Of a stretch of 64,000 bases of DNA, positions 54,759 through 64,000 are shown in pieces (within the stretch, counting starts at the first letter, position 1; each line of letters opens with the position of its first letter). Below the pieces are notes generated by a model that worked only from the letters and a program-made list of their open reading frames with translations, was not told where the DNA came from and made no database searches. The stretch comes from Temnothorax longispinosus. Taxonomy: Eukaryota > Arthropoda > Insecta > Hymenoptera > Formicidae. Position numbers and translations under genes: made by a program. The stretch is taken from the NCBI RefSeq assembly GCF_030848805.1, contig NC_092368.1:9618122-9682121 (forward strand), read 5' to 3'.

Positions 54759-55470
54759 GAAACTCACGTTGCAAAATACTTGGGATCTTATCGTAAATGT
54801 CTTATCAACTATACATCAGTTTCTATCGTTTTTAATATGGTTAGTGAATCGTTTATTTACGGTATTCTATCAGAAACTCACGTTACAAAATACTTGGGAT
54901 CCTATCGTAAATGTCTTATCAACTATACATCAGTTTCTATCGTTTTTAATATGGTTAGTGAATCGTTTATTTACGGTATTCTATCAGAAACTCACGTTAC
55001 AAAATACTTGGAATCTTATCGTAAATGTCTTCTCAGCTGCACATCAGTTTCTATCGTTTTTAATATGGTTAGTGAATCGTTTATTTACGGTACTCTATCA
55101 GAAACTCACGTTACAAAATACTTGGAATCCTATCGTAAATATCTTATGAGCTATATATCAGTTTCTATCGTTTTTAATATAATTAGTGAATCGTTTATTT
55201 ACGGTATTCTATCAGAAACTCACGTTGCAAAATACTTGGGATCCTATCGTAAATGTCTTATCAACAATACATCAGTTTCTATCGTTTTTAATATGGTTAG
55301 TGAATCGTTTATTTACGGTATTCTATCAGAAACTCACGTTACAAAATACTTGGAATCTTATCGTAAATGTCTTCTCAGCTGCACATCAGTTTCTATCGTT
55401 TTTAATATAATTAGTGAATCGTTTATTTACGGTATTCTATCAGAAACTCACGTTGCAAAATACTTGGGAG
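54759..55470 (+). repeat. 114-bp tandem repeat, six copies, 38 codons per unit
   Basis: GAAACTCACGTT starts at 54759, 54873, 54987, 55101, 55215, 55329 and 55443: exactly 114 bp each time. 114 is divisible by three, so two reading frames stay open across the array. One encodes six copies of a unit such as SETHVTKYLGSYRKCLINYT followed by SVSIVFNMVSESFIYGIL, and ends 26 bases beyond the array at 55496. Units differ by a few substitutions. There is no known domain. Confidence 0.95.
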
Positions 55471-55522
55471 GTGCTTTTCAGGTGCTCCAAAATTAGTACA
55501 AAATGCGGATAAATATTATAGC

Positions 55523-55903
55523 TTGTTAAAGTGTCATAGTAACTATTATAAGAATTTCATGAATAATAAAGAGGTACATGTATATGAAAGGTGCATATTT
55601 AGCGGAATTGTGCTCCACACTGCAGCGTACAGTAAAACTATTAAAACCAACGATTCTGTAGTACAATTAGACGATGATACAATTATCGAAATATTAAGTT
55701 TTATTATTGTAAATAAATGTTGCTTTGTCGTTTGTAAAGTTCTGACAACCATGCCTGCGGTCTAATCAATTAAGAATAAATCATATGTTACAAGTTACTA
55801 GCGAAGCACAAGATGAAAAAATAATTCCGATTCAGTTGATAAAACGTAAACTTGTGGTCGTCGAAATGAAATGTGACAAATTTCTTTGTACAATGCCGAA
55901 CTA
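55523..55903 (+). pseudogene. Transposon-associated protein fragment
   Basis: The frame reads KCHSNYYKNFMNNKEVHVYE, TNDSVVQLDDDTIIEILSFI and then, after a frame change near 55765, IPIQLIKRKLVVVEMKCDKF and LCTMPN. The pattern (SVV.LDDDTI.EI...I followed by an I...Q...K.V..E block) resembles a domain I associate with ant DNA-transposon proteins. I could not name the family with confidence. Confidence 0.45.
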
Positions 55904-56305
55904 ATTTGAAACATTATAACTATATATTAATATATCACTTTCATTATCAGTTAAAAAAACAAAATGTATCTGTTCATAATTCTTCATATTTGTACACTTA
56001 TATAAAATATATTTCTAATAAATTAAGATTAATTACAGACTGGCGTTTAATTTATTATTAAAAATTCCGTAAAAATTTATCTAACATATAGTTAAAATTA
56101 TTTTTCATAATATTTTATAAAAAAGTATCAAAATTGATTCAGCTCTTCTGGCGTAAAAACAGCACGCGTAGAAATTAGTATATTTAACTTAATTTTTCAT
56201 AAAAATCCATAGCTTTCTGTGAAAAAGTATAAAAAATTGTAGTTATTTATAGTTTTTCATATATCTGAATTATTAGATGTATGAAAATCGAAAAATTTTT
56301 ATAAA
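55904..56305. other. AT-rich intron, no gene
   Basis: No repeat or coding match recognised. Confidence 0.55.
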
Positions 56306-56407
56306 TACCCAGACAGCACGCATGTCCAAAAGCGGGACATAAGACGTCTAAAAAGCATCTAAAAGACGTGTTATGTCCCGATTTTGGACTTGGTGCTGTC
56401 TGGGTAT
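56306..56407. mobile_element. 102-bp MITE with ACCCAGACAGCAC ends
   Basis: TACCCAGACAGCAC at the left and GTGCTGTCTGGGTA at the right, with inverted AAAAGCGGGACATAA / TTATGTCCCGATTTT inside. AT on both sides may be a 2-bp duplication. Confidence 0.85.
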
Positions 56408-56449
56408 TCACAAAATATGATTTTCATAGAAATTTTTTCCGTCTGCTGC

Positions 56450-57010
56450 TTCTAAACAATTCGGTTAATATCGTTGATATACGATAGATAACGATTAGCT
56501 GTTGTACAGAAGATGATTGTCAGTCGGAAAATCCTGATAAGAAACGATAGATGTGTCGGTTCGGTTAAGTCGTATAAATATCGACGAGATGTCTATCGTA
56601 TTAACCTTATAAAAACATATGCAAAGTAGAAGGTTTTCAAACGATTCAATTTATATCATTAATATACGATAGAAAACGAACCGATTTGCTGCCGTACAGA
56701 AGATGATAAGTTGTATGTCGGAAAATCCTGATAAGAAACGATAGATGTGTCGGTTCGGTTAAGTCGTATAAATATCGACGAGATGTCTATCGTTTTAAAC
56801 ATATATAAAAACATATGCAAAGTAGAAGGTTTTCAAACGACTCAATTTATATCATTAATATACGATAGAAAACGAACCGATTTGCTGCCATAAAGAAGAT
56901 GATAAGTTGTATGTCAGAAAATCCTGATAAGAAACGATAGATGTATCGGTTCGGTTAAGTCATATAAATATCGATAAGATGTCTATCATTTTATTCTTAT
57001 ATATCCGTAT
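56450..57010. repeat. 195-bp tandem repeat, three copies
   Basis: GAAACGATAGATGTGTCGG-like text begins at 56541, 56735 and 56931 (periods 194 and 196). Each unit has CCTGATAAGAAACGATAG, CGGTTCGGTTAAGTCGTATA and GTCTATCGT. Related CGATAGAAACCGAT motifs trail off to about 57280. Confidence 0.9.
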
Positions 57011-57289
57011 TAATGCATACGGTAAAATTATTACCATAAATAACGATACATATTATATCGTGTATATACGATTGATTCAGACGGGCAATAATTGTACATA
57101 TAGAAAACGATTCATAACTATAAAATTTGTATAGTTATTTTCTTATTCGGACCTAAAACGATAGAAACCGATTCGATTCGATTAATGTTTTATCTGTCTT
57201 CTAAACGATAGAACCGATAAGATACGATTAAAAACGATACAGATATAGCCGTTTTTAATCGTTTTCTATCGGATATGGTTACCAGGGCA

Positions 57290-58090
57290 CCTTCTTGAGT
57301 GACCTTCAGAAGGTTTCAGCCGGCGGTCATTGTTTATTAAAAAGTTATAAATAAAAAAAATTTAAGAAATATAGCAGCTATTTTGAGTATTGGAAGACAT
57401 AAATGACTAAGAAATATGTCGAAATATTTCACGCATACACTTTTCACGCGAAACAAGGTTCACCCACACCCCCCTGCTTTCAGAGGAGGTGCGGTAGCCC
57501 CGGTAAATATTTACAATTAGGGCCCCAACGAGAAATCAATTGAAAAGAGGTAACTTCTATGTATTTTTACCCCCCAAATCTAAAACTGTTGATAAAATTT
57601 GAGGGTCGCTTGTATTTTTTAAGATATCGTTAAAAAACGTATGTATACTTATAATGCATATTACTTACAATTAGCTTTCATCCAAGATATCCTATATAAT
57701 ATATCAAAGTACATGCGTGGGCAAAGGGGGCTTCGCCCCCCGCACCCCCCCCCCCCATAGACGCGCCTTTGGCGTATAGATTAGTGACGCGCTTTAAAAG
57801 TATTTAAGTGTTTAAAGCGCGTCACTAACCTACATAGGTTAGTTGACGCGCTTTAAACACTTAAATACTTGTGTTTGTACACCATGTGGCTGCGACATGT
57901 TCATCATCGAAAGTCAAGCGATTCAAAATAAATACTGTATTTGTCAAACTTTATTTGTTAATAACTTTTTAATAAGCAGCGACCGCCGATTAAGTTATAA
58001 GGAAAAGTTACTCAGAATCATGTCCTTGATAACATATGTCAAGGTCAAAGTAATCTGAGCTGTGTTAGTTATTGTAAATAATTACCCTGT
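57290..58090. repeat. M1 repeat, copy 3, with central palindromes
   Basis: The left end has GTTTATTAAAAAGTTATAAA and ATATAGCAGCTATTTTGAGTA. The right end, inverted, has TAACTTTTTAATAAGCAG and CCTTGATAACATATGTCAAGG. The middle carries a G/C-rich CTTCGCC hairpin (57726-57740) and a hairpin GTGACGCGCTTTAAA / TTTAAAGCGCGTCAC (57785-57826), repeated in part to 57870. It directly abuts the dynein exon acceptor. Confidence 0.65.
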
Positions 58091-58100
58091 TTTCAATCAG

Positions 58101-58194
58101 TTTTGTAGGATTGGTGGACGATCCTGATCCATTTCAGCAACCGGCACCTCTAAAGTTATGTCACCAACTGACTGAAGATGTAAAATGGTTTAAG
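58101..58194 (+). CDS. Dynein heavy chain, next internal exon
   Basis: This exon has 94 bases: one base completing the split codon from 1470, then 31 codons. The translation reads FVGLVDDPDPFQQPAPLK and then LCHQLTEDVKWFK. Axonemal dynein heavy chains have this segment just before the conserved PLI..LRNPGMR.RHW block. The acceptor is a pyrimidine-rich TTTTCAATCAG ending at 58100 and the donor is AAG/GTACTA at 58194. A second acceptor (TTTTGTAG, ending 58108) would put the exon out of phase with the exon at 1090-1470. The exon is flanked by an M1 repeat on the left and AT-rich sequence on the right. It is too short to be listed as an ORF and was found from splice signals and family match. The next exon, with the RHW block, is not in the window. 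Confidence 0.8.
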
Positions 58195-58455
58195 GTACTA
58201 TTTACGTAATTTCTATTGTCAAATTGATAAACAGCTATTTTATAATATTTGTTATATTTATAAAATGAAATTGACACTATTAGTAAAGTTATTTCAAGTA
58301 ATTTTTGTTTTCAAATAAAATTATAAAATTTTAAAATTTTAAATTAAAATAAAAATATTTATTTTTATTATTAATTTAATTTATAATATATTGTTTTTAA
58401 ACAATTGAAAGATAATTATTATATCTTAAAAAATATAATTTTAATAAGTTAAATA
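58195..58455. other. AT-rich intron start
   Basis: Begins with the GTACTA donor of the second dynein exon. No gene. Confidence 0.6.
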
Positions 58456-59714
58456 ACACCGGCACACAAAAAAAAATGTCGAGTGCGAAGACTGCCACAT
58501 GGTAGGTTCTATTCCTTGCGATGTATCTAAAGACCTGAAAGCAGTCCCACCTCAAGATTTGCTCTTGATTCCATTCTACTGGCCTGGTGAGGGGGTGAAG
58601 TTTGAAAAATCGATTCGATTTTTTGGAACCTCATACTTGCTGCAAACGAAGCAGAAGCAATTCGCGTTATCTATACAATCGTGCAAATAGTTACGGTTAC
58701 ATGATGACGACGCTCGCGGTCCGCTTTCCCAACCTGACCGGATAGGCCAGTCAAATTAGACAAAAAAAAAGGCTTTTGCTCGAAAGTGATGCGAACTTTT
58801 TTATTCCTTTTTATGCGTGTTCCGAGTGTTTAGAAAAGCTTATTTATGAGTTTTTATGTTATTTAACCCAGAGCTTTTTGAGGATGAAGGGGAAACCAAA
58901 ATTTTCGCGGTTTTTTGCATTTATCTCGTTTCAATTAATAGATAGCACTTTTTTGCTCCTAAAAAAGTTGTAGGGCTTGAAAAAACGAAGAAAATGAGCG
59001 GTGACTCGTTCCGATTCGTCAAAAATTGAGCCCAGGGGAGCCTCCGGAAGTCGCGCGGGTCGAGCCAGAGACAGAAGCGAAAAACGCGCCGAGTTCCGAA
59101 CGCTCGGCTCGACACGCGCGACTTCCGGAGGCTCTCCTGGGTTCAATTTTTGACGAATCGGAACGAGTCACCGCTTATTTTTTTCGTTTTTTCAAGCCCT
59201 ACAACTTTCTCAGGAGCAAAAAAGTGCTATCTATTAATTGAAACGAGATAAATGCAAAAAACCGCGAAAATTTTGGTTTCCCCTTCCCCCCTCAAAAAGC
59301 TCTGGGTTAAATAACACGACAACTCATAAATAAGCTTTTCTAAACACCCGGAACACGCATAAAAAGGAATAAAAAAATTTGCATCATTTTCGAGCAAAAG
59401 CCTTTTTTTGTCTGATTTGACTGGCCTATCCGATCAGGTTGGGAAAGCGGGACCGCGGGCGTCGTTATCATGTAACCGTAACTATTTGCACGATTGTATA
59501 GATAACGCGAATTGCTTCTGCTTCGTTTGCAGCAAGTATGAGGTTCCAAAAAATCGAACCAATTTTTCAAACTTCACCCCTTCACCAGGCCTGTAGAATG
59601 GAATCAAGAGCAAATCTCGAGGTGGGACTGCTTTCAGGTCTTTAGATACATCGCAAGGAATAGAACCTACCATGTGGCAGTTTTCGCACTCTACATTTTT
59701 TTTGTGTGCCGGTG
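58456..59714. mobile_element. 1.26 kb near-perfect palindrome (foldback element)
   Basis: ACACCGGCACACAAAAAAAA at the left end is matched by TTTTTTTTGTGTGCCGGTGT at the right, and the two halves stay reverse-complementary for about 600 bp each with scattered mismatches. They meet at a loop of about 40 bp near 59070. Each arm has the same short open frame, which starts MVGSIPCDVSKDLKAVPP, but no transposase. Confidence 0.9.
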
Positions 59715-60543
59715 TAATTTGATTTTAATCTTGATATTAATCTTAATATTGACAAAGATTAACGATTTATTTTCAATAAACTGGTAACCATATTCTCTTC
59801 AATCTATAAAATATAAATATACATTATACAGGATGAGTTATTTTAATCAATGCAGGCAAATACCTCAAAAAAAATATGGAAAATAATAATACAAAAAAAT
59901 GGACTGCTCAAAAGTTAAATAACTTTTTTAACATTTTTAACCTACTGCCTCCACGCATACACTTTCCACGCTAGACGAGTTGCCACATGGGTTTACAACT
60001 TTCTACGCGTGGAAAGTCCACACTTTTCCATCCACACAACAATTGAGTTGGGTTAAGTTAGTTTTTTGAGAGGTGGAGCCCCCCGCAGGGGGCGGAACCT
60101 ACTGCCTTTACGCATACACTTTCCACGCAAGTTGCCACATGGATTGACAACGTTTCTGATTTTCTGAAGTTTCGCCAATAATGCTTTGCGACGCTTTTTT
60201 CCCCGGTCTCGCTATCCGGAGAAGGGCCATCGTGGATTGACGCGAAGTTGCTGAGACACAAAATAATTGGGCGCCAGGTGCGACGGATCGCACCACCGTA
60301 CTCTACTCTATACAGAGCGATATTTCCTACGATACCTCAGGGTGTAGCTTCTTGTTCGTGGAGATTTGGAGAGGAGGCGTGACACAATTAATCGAATATA
60401 ATTTAACAGAAATAGAATAACATATATTTGAAATCAAAGAAAGAAATATAGTCATTGATGTAACATAGGTGAAATCAGAGACAGAAATGTGGTCAAAGAT
60501 TGAAAAACATTTTTGAAGTCAGAAATAAGGTGAATAGAATAAT
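59715..60543. other. Unexplained stretch with a direct repeat
   Basis: CCTACTGCCT.CACGCATACACTTTCCACGC occurs at about 59940 and 60098, with GTTGCCACATGG after both. Near 60075 there is a GGAGCCCCCCGCAGGGGGCGG hairpin-like block. 60160-60300 is GC-richer. No gene. Confidence 0.5.
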
Positions 60544-60690
60544 CTTCGAATCGGCGGTAAGGGAGACAGAATAATTAAAAATAGGGTGAATTGAATAATC
60601 TTCGAATCGGCGGTAAGGGAGACAGAATAATTAAAAATAGGGTAAATACACTAATTTTCGAATCAGCGATAAGAAAGACAGAATAACATG
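60544..60690. repeat. 56-bp tandem repeat, three copies
   Basis: TTCGAATCGGCGGTAAGGGA begins at 60545, 60601 and, degenerate, 60657. Confidence 0.88.
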
Positions 60691-60890
60691 TTTGAGGAAT
60701 TCACGAATCCGAACATTCACACAACGACTTACACACACGCATACTCGAAATACTCACACATACTCACGCAACGACTTAACCCACGAAATACTCACGAATA
60801 TTCACGACAGACGCACCAATACTCACGAAAGACTCACGCCACGACGTAATTCACGCAATACGCACACATACCCGCGATAGGAAAGACGGA
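60691..60890. repeat. ACTCACG-type simple repeat
   Basis: Irregular repeats of ACTCACG, ACACACG and CGACGTAA-like words. Confidence 0.7.
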
Positions 60891-61120
60891 ATAATATGTT
60901 TGACGCAATGCTCACAAATCTAAATCACGCGCCGACTTGACGATACGCAAACGAGCGTCCTCGTTTCAGACGAGCGTCCTCGCCTCACATTACCCAACTC
61001 TAGGGGTGCGTTCCACTTATCGACCGCAACGACTACGACCACGACCGTGATATTTGCCGTTCCATTAACTTGTGGGCGCTACGAGCGAAATCTTAAGTGG
61101 AATGAGTTTTGTGCAGTGAG

Positions 61121-62665
61121 ATGGATGCCAAGATGAATACCATCAAAATAATAGTGCTGCGCTACAGAAATTGTGACACAAGTGAAGATTCATCGAGTTC
61201 TGATGACGAATGGAATGTGTTATTATTTAAAAGAGAAAAGCGTAAACATCGTCCACGAATTCAAAATTATGTCGATAATGTTGTGGTTCGTTACATGGGA
61301 CACGATTTCAAGAGTCATTTCAGGTTAGTAAATAAACATATACGTTTTATTTTATTTTATAATATATTATATTATAAAAAATATTATTTGTACGTGTAAG
61401 CATGTGTGGATAATTGGAAATAAAGTTATGTACAATAAATATATTATAAAATATATATTTATTTTACATAACTTTATTGCCAATTATCCACACATGCTTA
61501 CACATACAAATTGTTGATATTAACATTTCTTTTTGTTTATAGAATGTCAAAAGCGACTTTTCAATATCTGTTAGAAATGCTGAGACCGTATTTGACCAGA
61601 AAAACAAAAGGATGTCCTATGATTCCAGCTTCTCATCAATTAATGATAGCTATTTGGAAAATGGCAACCATGGACTCTTACAGGTACAATATAAATTTTC
61701 AAAATAATGCAATGAATAATTGTTAATTTACAATAAAAAATATTTAATAAATTTCTTTTTTAAAGATCTGTTTGCGATAGATTCAATGTTGGAAGAGCAA
61801 CTGCTGTTCGAGCTGTGCGAAGGGTTACCCGTGCACTTTTTTTAAATTCGTCAACATTTATTAAGTGGCCTACTGGTGATCGTGCTATAAGGGTTATGCA
61901 AGGATTTAAAGAAAGCAGTGGATTTCCAAATACCATTGGGGCCATTGATGGTACCCACATTCGAATTGATGCACCAAAAGAAAACCATGTCGATTACATC
62001 AACCGTAAAGGATTCCATTCGATACAGTTACAGGTAATAACAATTAAATCTGTTGATCACAAATACAATTTTTTAGAAATGTTTCATTATGTACGTTTGT
62101 TTTGTATTATGTATTTATTACATTATGTATTTATTTACAGTTAGTGTGTGATCACAGAACTTTGATCACACACTGTTATGCTGGGCATCCTGGGTCAGTT
62201 CATGATCAACGAGTTTTTCGCCAATCTGAGGTAGCAAACTATTTAAATGATGAAGAGAAATTCCCAGCAGACAGTCATTTATTGGGAGATGCGGCATACG
62301 AGATTCATCAACACTTATTGACTCCCTTTAGAGACAATGGACACCTAACAGAGGCACAAAACAATTATAATTATCGCATGTCTGTAGCCAGAGTTACAGT
62401 CGAGAGGTGCATCGGTTTATTGAAAGGGCGCATGAGAAGTCTATTGCACTGTTTGCCTATGTCAAGAGTGGACTTAATGGCGGAATATGTGATAGCTTGT
62501 TGCGTAGTCCATAATATCTGTACATTAAGAAGTGATGACATACCCGAAGTTATCACCATACCCCCAGCCTTACAAGAATGCAACAGAGCTGAAGAAAATT
62601 TGCAAAGAAGACAGAATGCTGGCGGAGTTGCCAAAAGAAATTTGATTATGCACACTTTATTATAA
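61121..62665 (+). CDS. Harbinger transposase (HARBI1-like), four exons
   Basis: Exons at 61121-61323, 61543-61683, 61766-62033 and 62141-62665 join in phase at good sites (CAG/GTTAGT, TATAG; CAG/GTACAA, AAAG; CAG/GTAATA, TACAG) to give about 378 residues, the usual family length. The N-terminus is acidic/serine-rich; the catalytic domain has GAIDGTHIRID (Asp 1), VHDQRVFR and LLGDAAYEI (Asp 2) and VERCIGLLKGRMR (Glu). It ends with the usual AEYVIACCVVHNIC helix. It cuts and rejoins transposon ends, working with the Myb-like partner encoded downstream. The start is the first ATG of exon 1. A domesticated HARBI1-type host gene is a less likely alternative because the transposon partner gene is adjacent. 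Confidence 0.92.
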
Positions 62666-63255
62666 GATTAAAAAATCATTATTGTGTTAGTTTTTGTATA
62701 TATGAATTTTTTAAATAATACATGTACTTTTCTTACTATGTACTAAATTATGTACTAAATAAAAATGTCATTAAATATTAAAACATTACTTGAAAGTTTG
62801 AAACAAATGTTTTATTGTTCTTTATTTAATTTTAAACTTACAGTTTTTAACCTTTATCCAGCTTTTAACCTTACAGTTTTTAACCCTTAACAATTTTTAA
62901 CCTTAATCTAATTATAAAAATAAAAATGTAAGAAAATATGCGAACTGTTTTGTTAATTTTAATTGCTTTAACGAGTGTGAAATGAACTTAAATGTTGTAA
63001 TACAACTTTGGATTGTAAATAACATGTAACATAACTTAATATCGATACTCAATATATAACATGTTAATTTCATACAAAATAAAATTTTTTTCCCTCACAA
63101 AATAATTATTACAATTGACTCAGTGTGAGGTATCACAAAACAAAACATTAAAAATAATACAAAAAATAACATAAGTAAAACAAACAGTCTTATTATTTGT
63201 ACTACAATTTGAAAATAAACGAGAAAATGTTGTAGTTTCTTACGTTAAGTATTAC
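62666..63255. other. AT-rich space between the convergent Harbinger genes
   Basis: It holds the 3' ends of both genes. AATAAA-like signals occur on the + strand at 62757-62762. No other feature. Confidence 0.6.
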
Positions 63256-64000
63256 TTATTTCTCAACAAATTTATTCAAAACTGCAAGAAATTTCTCGTC
63301 CATTTCCAGTCTTTCTTTATGCCTTTTGGCTTTTGCTTCCTCTTGTTCAGTTTTTTGATGTAGCCTTCTTTTTAAAAGACTGCACACGTTTTCTTTTCCT
63401 TTCGATGTCTCTGTTCTTTTGCACATTTTCTGCTCACTTTCTGTTGATAGCTCTAAAAAAATTATTAAATATTTTAATAAAATTTAAATAGTTCAGATAT
63501 TTATCATTTAAACTGAATAAATGCAGTGTGACAATTATAAAAATAATCAGATTTAAAACTAAAAAAATTATAATAAACCATTCATAAACTAATAATAATA
63601 AACTAATACTAATAATAATAAAATAATAATCATAAACTTACCAGATGTAGAATCTATATCGACAAATTCTGCAGCTTTTTCCTGCTTAATAGAAAGTCCC
63701 GTTGATGATGCAACAGCAACTGGAGAGCACCAAGCTCTTTTTGAAAACATTTCATCCATAACCTACAAAGAATATGTGTATTAGCAATAGAGGAAATAAA
63801 ATGTTGAATAAACCTTTTTACTATATTTTTAATCCAGTTTTACTTCATAAAACTGCCAAGGTCGCCTATCATTGCCCGATCGATTATTATGCTCTTTCGT
63901 GCTTTTGTATGCTTTTTTCAGGCTTCTTAGTTTTGCCGCACATTGTGGTCCTGTCATTGTATGTCCTTTTTCCACAAGAATTGCACTAATTTCTTCCCAG
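63256..64000 (-). CDS. Harbinger Myb/SANT-like DNA-binding protein, partial
   Basis: Three exons are visible on the - strand: 64000-63844 (open at the window edge), 63762-63642 and 63452-63256. Exon 1 encodes a Myb/trihelix-like domain (WEEISAILVEKG, CAAKLRSLKKAYKSTKE, PWQFYE). Exon 2 begins VMDEMFSKRAW, and exon 3 has a long charged helix (RRLHQKTEQEEAKAKRHKER). The junctions are in phase (GAA/GTAAAA, TTTGTAG; CTG/GTAAGT, TTTAG). Such proteins bind transposon ends and bring the transposase to the nucleus. The start lies outside the window. Confidence 0.85.

Larger units (their letters stand above)
1471..58100 (+). other. Giant transposon-filled intron of the dynein gene
   Basis: The span lies between two phase-compatible dynein exons on the same strand and contains no further dynein-like sequence that I can find. 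It holds at least three Gypsy-type elements, a Copia, three LINEs, a Penelope-like element, piggyBac-like, hAT and foldback elements and many tandem repeats. Retroelements with coding sequence lie mostly on the - strand, opposite to the gene. That is the usual bias inside introns because it avoids sense poly(A) and splice signals. The exon assignment is seen in sequence; that this is one intron, not an assembly join, is inference. Confidence 0.65.
61010..64000 (+). mobile_element. PIF/Harbinger DNA transposon (right end outside window)
   Basis: It encodes the two proteins diagnostic of the superfamily, arranged convergently: a HARBI1-like DDE transposase (61121-62665, +) and a Myb/SANT-like DNA-binding protein (from beyond 64000 to 63256, -). 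The putative left terminal sequence is GGGGTGCGTTCCACTTATCG at 61010-61030, after CTA. Both coding regions lack visible defects, so the element may be young or active. Confidence 0.85.

Noticed and set aside
54759..55470. CRISPR array
   Set aside because: The 114-bp units are contiguous tandem repeats without unique spacers, in a eukaryotic transposon-rich context.
58109..58194. Alternative acceptor TTTTGTAG for the second dynein exon
   Set aside because: It is out of phase with the donor at 1470 and would lose the FVG residues expected in the family; the acceptor at 58100 fits both.
60160..60360. LTR or primer site near the TGGCGCCC string (- strand)
   Set aside because: No paired repeat, no gag/pol and no matching tRNA stretch beyond eight bases.

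Overview
The window looks like a piece of an insect nuclear genome, most plausibly a hymenopteran such as an ant. This is an inference from the mix of transposable elements, the spliced host exons and the strong AT background. No bacterial operon, phage or CRISPR structure is visible. The only host gene I can support is an axonemal-type dynein heavy chain on the + strand. One exon lies at about 1090-1470 and the next at 58101-58194. They are phase-compatible, and the roughly 56.6 kb between them would be a single giant intron made almost entirely of transposable elements, many of them nested.

Layout. 1-9126: AT-rich intron with an unclassified repeat (R1), a CATTGCC-rich inverted-repeat element, two CCCGGG-ended palindromic elements (F1, F2) and hairpins. 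9127-14537: a Gypsy LTR retrotransposon on the - strand with a 4-bp target duplication and a tRNA-Pro-like primer site. 14640-16300: a 133-bp tandem repeat and MITE-like sequence. 16505-19479: a decayed Copia element with a 5-bp duplication and a half-tRNA-iMet primer site. 19654-20387: a truncated LINE with an 11-bp duplication. Both the Copia and this LINE sit inside one R1 copy.

21799-34156 is a four-level nest. A hAT transposase pseudogene is cut by an env-bearing Gypsy (errantivirus-like). Its env is cut by a second Gypsy (23397-31718), and one LTR of that element is cut by a 1.85 kb LTR-like insertion. A Penelope-like element (34160-35785) and a third Gypsy fragment follow to about 37600.

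38481-40013 is a multiply palindromic foldback element. It abuts a jockey/R1-type LINE (to about 45660) that carries a 1.83 kb solo-LTR-like insertion in ORF2 and a 141-bp hairpin insertion in ORF1. Then come a 28S rRNA fragment, a 2.9 kb non-autonomous piggyBac-like element holding further palindromes, a second LINE (52205-54663), a 114-bp tandem repeat whose unit keeps the reading frame, a MITE, a 195-bp tandem repeat, the second dynein exon, a 1.26 kb near-perfect palindrome and short tandem repeats. From 61010 to the window edge lies an apparently intact PIF/Harbinger transposon with its two convergent spliced genes: a DDE transposase and a Myb-like DNA-binding protein.

Nothing here forms a cooperating pathway apart from the two Harbinger proteins. 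The main interest is the layered insertion history, readable from target duplications, and several non-autonomous palindromic families.
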